Assembly (NCBI GenBank): GCA_964447205.1
Contig: CAYUSB010000007.1
Location: 62,001-126,000 of the forward strand
Reading direction: 5' to 3'
Length of the DNA: 64,000 nucleotides
DNA from: JAEUKH01 sp964447205
Lineage (GTDB): Bacteria > Myxococcota_A > Polyangia > Polyangiales > Ga0077539
Position numbers and translations under genes: made by a program. This document shows, one piece after another, positions 1 through 8,276 of the stretch. Numbering within the stretch: position 1 is the stretch's first letter; every line of letters begins with the position of its first letter. The notes beneath the pieces were generated by a model that had not been told where the DNA came from, did not search any database, and saw nothing but the letters and a program-made list of their open reading frames with translations.

Positions 1-2247
1 GACCCCCACCCCCCGGCTGACGCTCAGCCCTGGGGTGAAGGGCACCCCCGCGAAGCCGCTGCCTTCGGTGCCGGCCTCCCACCGGGGCGTCCCCCCAGGG
101 GCGGTCCACGCGATGCGGAGGGCTCCCGGGGCGGGGGGCTCGACCCCGATCACCTGGGCCACCACGGCCCCGGTGGCCTCGGCCGGGGCGAGGGTCACCC
201 GCCGCGGGTCGATCCGCACGAGGTTGACCCAGCGGTCGGGCTGGGCCGGGTCGGGTCGCACCCGCGTGCGGGCCATGGGCCAGGGGAAGGGGGCCTCGCT
301 CAGCCCCTCGACGCGCCAGCGGCCTTCGCCCGGGAGGCTCGGGGACACGGGAGGGCGCAGGGGCTCCCCGGGCAGGACGGGCCGCAGGAGGAGGTAGAAG
401 AAATCGCGGGGGTCGCGTTTGATGTACCGGGGAAACCCCATCTCGTGCATCCCGCGCACCATACGCCGGGCCCGCACGGTGTAACCCGCTGCGCTGGGCA
501 CGGGGCCCTCGTGCTCGCCGACCGTGAGGGGGCGGGCCCGTGGGGGCGTCGCGGCCGTGGGGGTCACCCGTAGAAACTCGAAGCCGGTGTTGGCCCCGTT
601 CATGTCGAGGTGGACCCCGTAGGTGCACCGGACCCCGAGCATGGCGTCGGCGAGGGAGCGCTCGGTGAGGCCGTTGCCCCAGAAGAAGGCTACAAATTCC
701 TCACGGGTCATGCACAACCCCGTGCGGGCGGTGTGGGTCTCCCCCTCGGGAGCCCCGGGGACGTTGCCTCCCCAGAACGTCCGGCGGTAGGGGTTGAACT
801 GCCCATCCTCGACGAGGGACGTGAGGTTCTGCCGGAACTCCGAGACCTCCGCGGGGATCTGCCCGCGCTCTCCGGGCCACGACCCGAAGCCCGTGTCGCC
901 CCCCTCCAGGGCGAAGAGGGTGGCCCCCCAGGGTTTGGGCGGCAGAAAGAGGGTCCCCTCGGCGTACACCCCCCACTCGCCGTGGAGGGCCTGAAACCCG
1001 CCGTTGAAGCCCGCCGCGAGGCGGGTGAGGGTGCGTCCGTCACGGGGGATCGAGCCGCTCCCGGTCTCCCCCGTGGCCCCGATGGGCTCCTGCGAGCCCG
1101 GAACCACGTGGAGCTCCAACTGCCGCGGGTCCCACAGGGTGACGTACACCCGGGTGTCGGGCCGCTCGCGATCGGTGCGCACAAAGGTCTGATAGAAGGC
1201 CGGCGGGGCCCCCGGGTTGCGGGCCAGGAAGGGGTCGTCGGGGGCCGCGGCGTTCCACTGTCCCTCGTGGGCCAAGGGGGGGCGCAGGAGGCCCGCGGCG
1301 GGGGCGGGGGGCCACCCCTCCACGGGGCCCTCCAGGGCGGCCGGGGGCCCGTGGTGCAGGATGTCCGCGAGGTCTTCCGAGGCCTCGGCGGCCGACGTGT
1401 CGGTCCCGAGCCGCACCCGGGCCCGGGCCACCTCGTGCTGAACCCCAAACGCCAGGTGCTCGGCCCACGCGATGGGGGCCCCGCCGATCCACGGGATCGA
1501 CCGCACGGTGTCCACGGCCCAGGTCACCCACCCCGTGGTCCCGCTCAGCCGCGGGCGGTGCCGAGCCCAGCGGCTCCCCTCGCGCACCCTGCGCGTGGGG
1601 GCCTCGACATGAAACACCTGCCGGTCGGCCCGCACCGCGACCACGTCGCCGTCGATGCGCAGGGACACCACCCGGGCCGGGCTTGCCAGGTCAAACCGAT
1701 GCTGGCCGTACCCCCGGGCCCGCCCGGTCTGTTGTAGCCGGCTGAGCCCGTCTCGAAGCCGTTGACCACGCCCCGGGGGCGGGCCGTCGGGGTCGGTCTC
1801 GTCGACCCCGCCGAGGTCGAGAAGGGTCACCGCGGCGTACCGATCGCCCACCCGGGACGCAAAGGCCGCCCAGGGCCCGGCCTGTACGAGGTCTTCTTCG
1901 GCCGCGTCGGGCGACCGGGTCAGGTTGGACACGTCGACCAGCGACAAGACCCGCCCCCGGGGGTCGGTCCGGGCCGTCACGGCGTAGACATCCGCCACGG
2001 CTCCGTCCGCGGCGGCGAGCACGAGAGCCCGGCGCAGGCCGAACGAGGGCGGGTCGAGCCAGCGGGGCCCCCCCTCCAGCACCCGCAGCCCCCGGGCGTG
2101 CAGGACCTCGCCCAATCCGCGGGGGAGCCCGGCGGCCAGGGCGCTGCCGCTGCCGACCAGGGCGCAGAGCCCGAGCGCGCGCAGGGCCGCACGCCGTTGA
2201 ACCAGGGCCGACAGGGGACGCAAAACCGTAGGGGACACGCGCATCAT
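1..2247 (-). CDS. Phosphodiester glycosidase-like secreted protein (partial, runs off the left edge)
   Basis: The minus strand is open without a stop from the ATG at 2247 to base 1, giving at least 749 codons; the C-terminus lies outside the window. The N-terminus (MRVSPTVLRPLSALVQRRAALRALGL in outline) has arginines followed by a hydrophobic stretch ending near AALAAG-like residues, consistent with a signal peptide. The middle carries FNGGF at residues 414-418, then GVYAEGTLF, and later HLDMNGANTGF near residue 548. This resembles the NGGF and LDGG-type signatures of the phosphodiester glycosidase (NAGPA, DUF2233-like) family, which removes phosphodiester-linked sugars; the substrate here is unknown. 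The protein is much longer than the bare domain, so flanking regions are unassigned. Two adjacent ATGs (2247 and 2244) make the exact start uncertain by one codon. It diverges from the HEAT-repeat gene at 2391. Confidence 0.75.
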   Translation of the reverse strand, partial: MMRVSPTVLRPLSALVQRRAALRALGLCALVGSGSALAAGLPRGLGEVLHARGLRVLEGGPRWLDPPSFGLRRALVLAAADGAVADVYAVTARTDPRGRVLSLVDVSNLTRSPDAAEEDLVQAGPWAAFASRVGDRYAAVTLLDLGGVDETDPDGPPPGRGQRLRDGLSRLQQTGRARGYGQHRFDLASPARVVSLRIDGDVVAVRADRQVFHVEAPTRRVREGSRWARHRPRLSGTTGWVTWAVDTVRSIPWIGGAPIAWAEHLAFGVQHEVARARVRLGTDTSAAEASEDLADILHHGPPAALEGPVEGWPPAPAAGLLRPPLAHEGQWNAAAPDDPFLARNPGAPPAFYQTFVRTDRERPDTRVYVTLWDPRQLELHVVPGSQEPIGATGETGSGSIPRDGRTLTRLAAGFNGGFQALHGEWGVYAEGTLFLPPKPWGATLFALEGGDTGFGSWPGERGQIPAEVSEFRQNLTSLVEDGQFNPYRRTFWGGNVPGAPEGETHTARTGLCMTREEFVAFFWGNGLTERSLADAMLGVRCTYGVHLDMNGANTGFEFLRVTPTAATPPRARPLTVGEHEGPVPSAAGYTVRARRMVRGMHEMGFPRYIKRDPRDFFYLLLRPVLPGEPLRPPVSPSLPGEGRWRVEGLSEAPFPWPMARTRVRPDPAQPDRWVNLVRIDPRRVTLAPAEATGAVVAQVIGVEPPAPGALRIAWTAPGGTPRWEAGTEGSGFAGVPFTPGLSVSRGVGV

Positions 2248-2300
2248 GTTGAGGGGGAAGGGCCGCAACCCGAAGGGTGGTAGCCCGTCCGAGGGCCCCT

Positions 2301-2324
2301 GACAAAACTTCCTCGGCCTTTGTC
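2301..2324. promoter_or_regulatory. Inverted repeat in divergent intergenic region
   Basis: GACAAA and TTTGTC are separated by 12 bases in the 143-bp region between two divergent genes. The symmetry would suit a dimeric regulator, but no regulator is implied by the neighbours. Confidence 0.25.
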
Positions 2325-2337
2325 TGTCGTGCCACGC

Positions 2338-2365
2338 TTGATCGTGGTGGAAGGCTCGCGATATG
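2338..2365 (+). promoter_or_regulatory. Possible sigma-70-type promoter for the HEAT-repeat gene
   Basis: TTGATC at 2338-2343 is followed after 16 bases by GATATG at 2360-2365, an AT-rich island in very GC-rich DNA. It lies 25 bases before the ATG at 2391. The match to consensus is moderate. Confidence 0.35.
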
Positions 2366-2390
2366 TCTCCGGGCCGAGAGACCGAGGATC

Positions 2391-3281
2391 ATGCACGCTC
2401 CCTTTGTGATGGTCGGCCTGGTGACGCTGGGGGCCGTAGGGCTCGCAGCGCGCGAGTCCGCGGCGCAACCCACCCGCCCTGCCGCGACGCAGCCCGCCCA
2501 ACGTCCCCCGACGCTGCGCGAGGCCGTGCAGCGGTTGCAGTCTTCCAACCCTGACGAAGTGAGCGACGCCATCGACGCCCTCACGCGCATCGGCACCCCG
2601 GAGGTGGTCCCCCCCCTCGTGGCCCTGATCCATCAGGGCCTGCCCGACGACCTCCTCGAGACCGTGGTCACCAAGCTCGGGATCATCGGCCGCCCGGAGG
2701 CCATCGACGAGCTGTCGGCCCTGCTCCACCACCGCCGCCCGGCCGTGCGCCAGAAGGCCGTGACGGCCCTGTCGCGCATCCGCGACCCGCGGGTTCGGGC
2801 CCTGATCGAGAGCGCCCTGCGCGACTCCGACGGGGCCGTCCGGGGCGAGGCCGCCACCGCCCTCGGCCGCATCAACGCCCGGGCCTCCGTCGAGCTCCTC
2901 CAGCGGGCCTTCGAGCGCAACGTCCCCGAAGCCGCCGAGTCCATCGGGGCCCTCGGCGACGTGGCCGCCGCCGACCGGCTCCTGGAGGCCGTCGGGCGGG
3001 CCCGCCTGTCGGTGCTCCTGCCCGGGTTTCGGCGCTTCCTCGACCGCCGCGACCTGTCCGACGACACCAAGGTCCGCATCATCGAGCAGCTCGTGACCCG
3101 GGCCCCCACCGCCGAGGTCAAGGCCTTCCTCCGAGAGTGGGTGGCCACGGTCCTGCCCACCGACCGCACCCGCACCCGAGCCCGGGCCCGGGCCGAGCGG
3201 GCCATCCGCCAGATCAACGACGCCCCGGCCGGCTCCCCCGCCCCCGCCGCGGCCCCCACCCCCGCGGGAGGTGCCCGGTGA
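2391..3281 (+). CDS. Exported HEAT-repeat protein
   Basis: The protein has 296 residues. The ATG at 2391 is preferred because it follows GAGG-like bases and begins a good signal peptide (hydrophobic VMVGLVTLGAVGLA, cleavage probably after ESAAQ). After a short Pro/Thr linker there are repeated helix pairs of the kind L-x-x-x-NPDEVSDAIDALTRIG, PEAIDELSALLHHRRPAVRQKA and DPRVRALIESALRDSDGAVRGEA. These are HEAT/PBS-lyase-like repeats that form scaffolds for protein contacts. The C-terminus is an Ala/Pro tail. The stop overlaps the start of the next gene (GTGA at 3278-3281), implying translational coupling with the propeller/HEAT protein; both may act together in the periplasm. No enzymatic residues are evident. 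Confidence 0.8.
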   Translation: MHAPFVMVGLVTLGAVGLAARESAAQPTRPAATQPAQRPPTLREAVQRLQSSNPDEVSDAIDALTRIGTPEVVPPLVALIHQGLPDDLLETVVTKLGIIGRPEAIDELSALLHHRRPAVRQKAVTALSRIRDPRVRALIESALRDSDGAVRGEAATALGRINARASVELLQRAFERNVPEAAESIGALGDVAAADRLLEAVGRARLSVLLPGFRRFLDRRDLSDDTKVRIIEQLVTRAPTAEVKAFLREWVATVLPTDRTRTRARARAERAIRQINDAPAGSPAPAAAPTPAGGAR

Positions 3282-6002
3282 AGCGCCCCACTCGAATTGT
3301 CTGCGGGGCCCTCGGGGTCTTCCTCGCCTCCGCGGCCCTCGGAGGCGGCGGCTGCATGCCCCCCATCCGCGTCACCAACGCCTTCTCCTCGCGCTTCCGC
3401 GACAACGACCGCGGGCGCATCCAGGCCGTCCTCGCCCGCCTCCCCGCCGGCGACAGCGCCCGCCCCGTCAACTCGCTGGGGCAGGTCCTCGTGGCCGGGG
3501 TGATCCAGAGCCCCGAGCGGGCCGTGGCCGTGTACGACGCGGCGACCCGCCGGGCCCTGTGGACGCGGCCGTTGCAGGTCTCCAGCACCCCCGAGATCGT
3601 CGGCGACCTCGTGGTGGTCGAGGTCGGGGGCAGCACCCGCCTCCTCGACCTGCGGTCGGGCGAGGAGCGAGGCCGGGTCGACCACAACACCCTCGACTTC
3701 GCCGGGGCCGCCCAGGACGGCGACACGGTGGTCCTGTGCTTCGCCGCGGGCCTCACGGGAGGCTCCCGGCGGGCGGGGCGGGTCGTGGCCGTCGACGCCC
3801 GCTCGGGCTCCGAGCGCTGGGCCCACGACATCGCCGGCATCGTGGGGCGACCCGCGGCACGCGGAGGCCTGGCCTTCGTGCCCTGGGACCGGCAGTCCAT
3901 CGCGATCCTCGACCTCAGCAACGGCCGCGAGGTGGCTCGGATTCGTTCGACCGACGACGTCCTGTCGTGGGTGAGCGCCTCGCCCGACGGGGTCTTCTAC
4001 GGCGGCCGCGGGATCTACCGGCTGACCCCCAACAGCGCCGAGGGCACCCGGGTGGGGAGCGCCTTCCTGGCCAACCCCCTGGAGGGGGTCCCGGGCGATC
4101 CCCAGCTCTACCCCGACGCCTTCTTCCCGACCACCGGGTCGCGTACGGCCCGGGACAAGATCCGCTTCGGGTTTCGGCCGCGGGCCGGGGCCGAAGCGGG
4201 TCAGCCCGCCCTCCAACACGGCGCGATCTTCCTCGCGTACTTCCGCCACCTGGTGGCCCTCGACGCCACGACGGGGGCCGTCCGCTGGGCCGTCCGCCTC
4301 GACGAGGACGTGGAGGCCATGCAGGTCACCACCACGGGGGTGTTCGTCGTGAGCGGCGACGGGGTCGTACGCGGGGTCGACCCTGCCACCGGGGCCGTCA
4401 ACACCGTGTCCGAGCTCGGGGCCCAGATCGGCGGGATGCACCTCGACCTGGAGGGCCTCGCCCTGCCCCCGGGCGGAGTCGCCCCGGAGGGCGGCGTACG
4501 CGAGCAGATCGTGGCCCTCGTGCGCGACCCCGACAATCGCCTCGTGCCGTTCCGGTCGTTTCTGGTGGGGGTCCTCGGGCGCCTGGAGGCCGAGGAGGCC
4601 ACCCGCGACCTGCTCGATCTGTACACCCAGCGCTCGATCCCGACCCAGCTCCGGCAGTCGATCGTGACGGCCCTGCAGGCCCGTCGGACCGGGGCCTCGT
4701 ACCTCGTGACGGCCCTCAACGACCACTACGACTACCTGGAAAACCGTCAGGCCCCGCCCCTCCAGGTCATCGCTCCCACCCTGGTCGCGATGAACGCCCG
4801 CGAGGCCACCCAGGGCCTCCTGGCCCACCTCCTCGACCACGAGACCCCGATGGCCTCCCTGCCCGCCGTGGTCAACGCGGTGGCGACCCTGGGCGAGGCC
4901 TCGGTGGTGCCCACCCTCCAGCGTTGGGTGATGCTCTACAAGTCCGACAGCGCCTTCCGGGGTCAGGACAACGCCGCGGCCCTCCAGGCGGCCCTCGACG
5001 CCATCTTCCAGCACGGCGACGCCACGGCCCGCCAGTGGCTGGAGCAGCTCCAGGCCAACGCCTCGGCCAACCCCACCCTCCGCGCACACGTCGAGGGGCT
5101 CTTCGCCCGCGAGGCCCGCGACGCCACGAGCCGGGCCGCAGCGGCGACCGCCTCCGAGCGCGAGGCCCAACTCCAGGCGGCCCTCAACGAGCTGCACGAG
5201 GCCCAGGGGGCCGTGCCCGCCACCCTCAGCGACGAGGCCATCGACGCCGTGTGGAGCGAGCGCCTCGATGACATCCGGGCCTGCGCCCAGGGGGCCGTCA
5301 CCCGCAACCCCACCCTCAATCAGATCCGGGTGGTGGTCACCCTGCGGAGCGACGTCCCGCGGGCCCTGCTGCAGCCCAGTCCCCCCGCCCGAATGCCCGG
5401 TGCAGGGGACGCCCCGTCGCACCCCACCACCCCCGACGAGGCCATGCAGTGGGTCCAGACCCAACGCGAGGCCCTCACGGCCCAACGGTCTCGGGTGCGC
5501 CTCACCACCTACGCGCCGTCCGACACGGCCCTGCGGCAATGTATGGACGCGGCCCTGCTGCCCTTGGAGTTTCCCGCCTTCCGAGATGGTCGCCAGGAGT
5601 TCCGGCGGGTGATCGACACCCGGGCGGCGCGGACCACGGACGCGGAGGCCGATCGGTACTCCGGGCTCGGGGTCGACGCCCAGGGCCGCGAGCTCCCGTG
5701 GTGGCTGGTCTCGGCCCCCTCCCTGGAGGTCGAGCAGCCCCCTCCCGCAACGGCGGCGACCCCCCCGACCCGACCCGGGACGCCCCCCGGGANNNNNNNN
5801 NNNNNNNNNNNNNNNNNNNNNNNNNNNNNNNNNNNNNNNNNNNNNNNNNNNNNNNNNNNNNNNNNNNNNNNNNNNNNNNNNNNNNNNNNNNNCGCCGCCA
5901 GGGACGCCGCCAGGGACGCCGCCAGGGACGCCGCCAGGGACGCCGCCAGGGACGCCGCCGGGCACGGCTCCGGGTTCGGCCCGGCCGTGGTGGGAGGAGT
6001 GA
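3278..6002 (+). CDS. Beta-propeller plus HEAT-repeat envelope protein, interrupted by assembly gap
   Basis: The GTG at 3278 overlaps the previous stop. The N-terminus has a hydrophobic segment ending in GGGGC, a weak lipobox. Residues about 60-400 show PQQ-like propeller blades (AVYDAATRRALWTRPLQ, VVAVDARSGSERWAHDIAG, LDATTGAVRWAVRL). Residues about 420-620 are HEAT-like helices, then a Gln/Ala-rich helical part and a C-terminal domain of unknown type. The end is a (TPPG)n tail. The 100 Ns at 5793-5892 fall inside this repeat. Read through as TPPG, the frame after the gap ends GSARPWWEE with TGA at 6000-6002. The nominal N count shifts the frame, so naive translation runs on to 7210. About 838 residues precede the gap. 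Probably a structural or scaffolding protein with the coupled upstream HEAT protein; function unknown. Confidence 0.75.
5793..5892. other. Assembly gap (100 Ns)
   Basis: Exactly 100 Ns, the usual placeholder for a gap of unknown size. Both flanks are the same 12-bp coding repeat, so the gap is most likely a tandem repeat that short reads could not resolve. Confidence 0.95.
5893..5964 (+). repeat. 12-bp tandem repeat encoding TPPG
   Basis: Five perfect copies of the unit CGCCGCCAGGGA and one variant copy follow the gap. In the frame of the interrupted gene they encode Thr-Pro-Pro-Gly repeats. The last base before the gap (A at 5792) completes the first ACG codon, so the register is preserved if the missing length is a multiple of 12. 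Confidence 0.9.
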
Positions 6003-6075
6003 CCCAGAGACCCCAACGCGTCCGATGGTGCTGTGGGAGATGCGACGCCCTGCGGGGCGTGCGCGAAGATTGGTC

Positions 6076-6105
6076 TTGCCGCCCGTCAACGGGTGGCGCT
6101 ATGAG
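6076..6105 (+). promoter_or_regulatory. Possible promoter for the 84-residue protein gene
   Basis: TTGCCG at 6076-6081 and TATGAG at 6100-6105 are separated by 18 bases, 44 bases before the GTG start. An inverted repeat CCCGT-CAA-CGGG-like sequence lies in the spacer and could be an operator. The match is moderate. Confidence 0.3.
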
Positions 6106-6149
6106 AGCGGCCCGCGTGCTCGCACGCTTCAGTCCTGAGGAGAACGCCC

Positions 6150-6404
6150 GTGAAGGAACTCGTTCGGTACCTGTTGGAGAACATCACCATCGACTTCCAA
6201 GGCGATGTCAACCTGGAGACCGTCCGGGAGTTTCTCCGGAAGGACGACAGCCACGAGGCCCGTGTGCTGCTCCAGAAGCTGAATCAAGACGGCACCGTCG
6301 ACGACATGCTCATCTCCCTCGCCGATGTCCTCAAGGGCTTCTTGCCCTCCGGCGTGACCGACCAGGTCATCCGCGAGCAGATCAACGAGTACGCCGACTC
6401 CTGA
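6150..6404 (+). CDS. Small acidic helical protein of unknown function
   Basis: The protein has 84 residues. A GTG start is preceded by a strong GAGGAGA ribosome-binding site at 6136-6143, supporting expression. It begins KELVRYLLENITIDFQGDV, is rich in Asp/Glu, Leu and Val, and has no signal peptide or cysteine. Predicted content is mostly helical, with an apparent VNLETVREFLRKDDSHEARVLLQKL helical hairpin. I do not recognise the family. It lies between two exported-protein genes. Its stop overlaps the likely start of the downstream lipoprotein gene (CTGA), so the two may be coupled. Confidence 0.65.
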   Translation: MKELVRYLLENITIDFQGDVNLETVREFLRKDDSHEARVLLQKLNQDGTVDDMLISLADVLKGFLPSGVTDQVIREQINEYADS

Positions 6405-7210
6405 CCGCCCTGGTCTTCGGCCTCGCCCCCGTCCTGGGGGCGGGCTGCGACACCGCCGACCCGCCCCGCCTCGACCCCCCCCTCCACATCCTGAGCACCG
6501 AGCCTCCCGCCCTTGACGGAGGCGCCGCGGAACATCCCACGGGGGCGGCCCTCGTCCTGCGCTTCGACCGGCTCCTGGCCCCGAGCACGGTCAACCGGGC
6601 CACGGTGGCGTTACGCACCGGAGGACTCGGCGTCTACGGTGGCGTCGAGTACGACCCCGTCCGACGGACCGTCACCCTGCGCCCCAACTCCAACGAGGTT
6701 CGTCCGGGGCTTCAGTACGTCCTGACGGTGACCGACGGCGTGCGCGGTTGGGACGGGAGCGCCCTGGCCGGTCCTTTCGCCATGACCCTCCGGGCGGGGC
6801 CTCGCCAGAGCCCTCCAGGGCCCCGACAGACGCCCTCGCTCGCGCGGGAGGTCGGCCCCCTCCTGGCCCAACGCTGCGCCGCTGCGACGTGCCACGGGGG
6901 GCCCTCTCCGAGCATGGGGCTCGACCTGTCGACGCCCGAGGCCCTGCGTCGTACGACCCTCCTCGTGCCCGCCCGTCAGCGGCCGGAGGGGCCCTGGGTG
7001 CGGTCGGCCCCACGTTGGGGGGCCTTGCCCCGCATCGACCCGGGGGTGGCCGAGGGGCAGGGGCGGCCCGCCATGAGCTACCTCGTGTACAAGCTCCTCG
7101 GGGACGGGCCCATCGCCGGCGAGCGGATGCCCCCCGGGCCGGAGGGACTGTCGCTCGAAGAGGTCGACCTCGTGGCCCGATGGATCGCCGCCGGAGCCCC
7201 CGACAACTGA
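6401..7210 (+). CDS. Lipoprotein with Ig-like domain and cytochrome-like CX4CH motif
   Basis: The reading frame encodes a lipoprotein-like N-terminus (LLTALVFGLAPVLGAGC), a beta-sandwich region resembling a bacterial Ig-like (SbsA-type, Big_5) domain (VLRFDRLLAPSTVN through LQYVLTVTDGVRGWDG), and a C-terminal segment with CAAATCHGG. This last motif is like the haem-binding sites of planctomycete-type cytochrome c domains, but with four residues between the cysteines instead of two. MSYLVYKLLGDG and GERMPPG, followed by VARWIAAGAPDN, are typical of such domains. No ATG, GTG or TTG start is available; CTG at 6401, overlapping the upstream stop, is the only fitting start. A rare start codon or a sequence error is possible. 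About 269 residues. Confidence 0.7.
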   Translation: MTALVFGLAPVLGAGCDTADPPRLDPPLHILSTEPPALDGGAAEHPTGAALVLRFDRLLAPSTVNRATVALRTGGLGVYGGVEYDPVRRTVTLRPNSNEVRPGLQYVLTVTDGVRGWDGSALAGPFAMTLRAGPRQSPPGPRQTPSLAREVGPLLAQRCAAATCHGGPSPSMGLDLSTPEALRRTTLLVPARQRPEGPWVRSAPRWGALPRIDPGVAEGQGRPAMSYLVYKLLGDGPIAGERMPPGPEGLSLEEVDLVARWIAAGAPDN

Positions 7211-7263
7211 CCCGCGGGGCGCGTCTCCGGCCGCGGGCGGCGGGGCAGCGCGCGGATGCGCGC

Positions 7264-7292
7264 TTGACACTGCCGCAGGGCGCATCGTAGTG
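7264..7292 (+). promoter_or_regulatory. Possible promoter for dsbA-like gene
   Basis: A perfect TTGACA lies at 7264-7269, with a poor -10 candidate (GTAGTG) 17 bases downstream. It precedes the ATG at 7301. Confidence 0.35.
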
Positions 7293-7300
7293 CCAGCCGC

Positions 7301-8230
7301 ATGAATCGGGTGCGCCTCGGGATGGCGTTGGTGTTTTTGCTGGGCGGTCTTGGGATGGGTGCGAGCTGCCGCAACAACCGCACGGGCGGCGACGCGTCCC
7401 CTCGGCCAGACGGCGAAGACGCCCAGAGCCGTCCCTCCATCGCGGCAGCCGAGTCGGCGGTGACCGAGGTGCAGGGCCTCGACCTCACGCCGCTGTCCGC
7501 GGCCGAGCGCGAGAGCTTCTGGGCCGTGGCCAACGACGAGCTGTCCACCTGCGGCGACCCCCACTCGCTCGCGGTATGCGCCCGCGACCGGCTGCCGTGC
7601 CGCACCTGCATGCCCGCGATGCGCTTCCTCGCTCGGAGGGTGCAAGACGGCTACGGGCGCGACCAGCTCTCCGAGGTGCTGCGGGCGCGGTACGGGTCGC
7701 AGACCGTGCAGCAGATTCGGACCGAAGGGGCCCCGTCGCACGGGAGCGTGGCGGCGGCGGTGACGGTGGTGGAGTTTAGCGACTACGAGTGCCCCCACTG
7801 CGCCCGGGCCATCCCCGTCCTGCGGCAGATCGAGCGCGAGTTCGAGGGGCGGGTGCGCATCGTCCACATGAACTTCCCCCTCGGCGGGCACACCCACGCC
7901 ATGCCCGCGGCCCGGGCCGCCCTGGCCGCCGGTCGTCAGGGCAAGTTCTGGGAGATGAACGACCTGCTGTTTCAGAATCAGCGGGCCCTGGAGCCCGCCG
8001 ACATCGAGCGATACGCCACGCAGCTCGGCCTCGACATGGCCCGGTTTCGCACCGACATGGCCTCCCCTGCGGTCGAGGAGGCCATCGCCGCGACGCGACG
8101 CGAGGGCGAAAGGCTGCAGATCCAGGGCACCCCGACCATCTTCATCAACGGTCGGCGGTATGAGCTCAACCTCGAGCGCGAGCCCCTCCGCGAGTGGATC
8201 CAGGACGAGCTCGACCTCGGGGGTCACTGA
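7301..8230 (+). CDS. DsbA/DsbG-family thioredoxin-fold lipoprotein
   Basis: The protein has 309 residues. The N-terminus is a hydrophobic stretch ending GMGASC, a good lipobox, so the protein is probably anchored in the envelope. A cysteine-rich linker follows (TCGDPHSLAVCARDRLPCRTC). The thioredoxin-fold domain starts near residue 150 with VVEFSDYECPHC; CPHC at residues 164-167 is the classic DsbA active site. The cis-proline loop QGTPTIFINGRRY is present near the end. Members of this family oxidise or isomerise disulfides of exported proteins; which partner is unknown. A strong hairpin follows the stop, shared with the convergent GAF gene. Confidence 0.88.
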   Translation: MNRVRLGMALVFLLGGLGMGASCRNNRTGGDASPRPDGEDAQSRPSIAAAESAVTEVQGLDLTPLSAAERESFWAVANDELSTCGDPHSLAVCARDRLPCRTCMPAMRFLARRVQDGYGRDQLSEVLRARYGSQTVQQIRTEGAPSHGSVAAAVTVVEFSDYECPHCARAIPVLRQIEREFEGRVRIVHMNFPLGGHTHAMPAARAALAAGRQGKFWEMNDLLFQNQRALEPADIERYATQLGLDMARFRTDMASPAVEEAIAATRREGERLQIQGTPTIFINGRRYELNLEREPLREWIQDELDLGGH

Positions 8231-8236
8231 CCGTCC

Positions 8237-8270
8237 GGGCCCCGGGCACGGCGCCGCGGGGCCCCTTTCT
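8237..8270. terminator. Bidirectional hairpin terminator candidate
   Basis: GGGCCCCG (8237-8244) and CGGGGCCC (8257-8264) form a perfect 8-bp stem with a 12-base loop, followed by CTTTCT. It lies in the 46-bp gap between two convergent genes. Confidence 0.6.
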
Positions 8271-8276
8271 ACGAGC

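Noticed and set aside
5893..5964. Possible CRISPR-like tandem array
   Set aside because: Units are 12 bp with no spacers and encode TPPG in frame.
2633..6016. Minus-strand open frame of 1127 codons with Gly/Pro/Val repeats
   Set aside because: Shadow of the plus-strand HEAT and propeller genes; it crosses the N gap and shows no domain.
5449..6138. Plus-strand frame reading RRQG repeats across the gap
   Set aside because: Same 12-bp repeat in the wrong frame; the TPPG frame continues the real gene.
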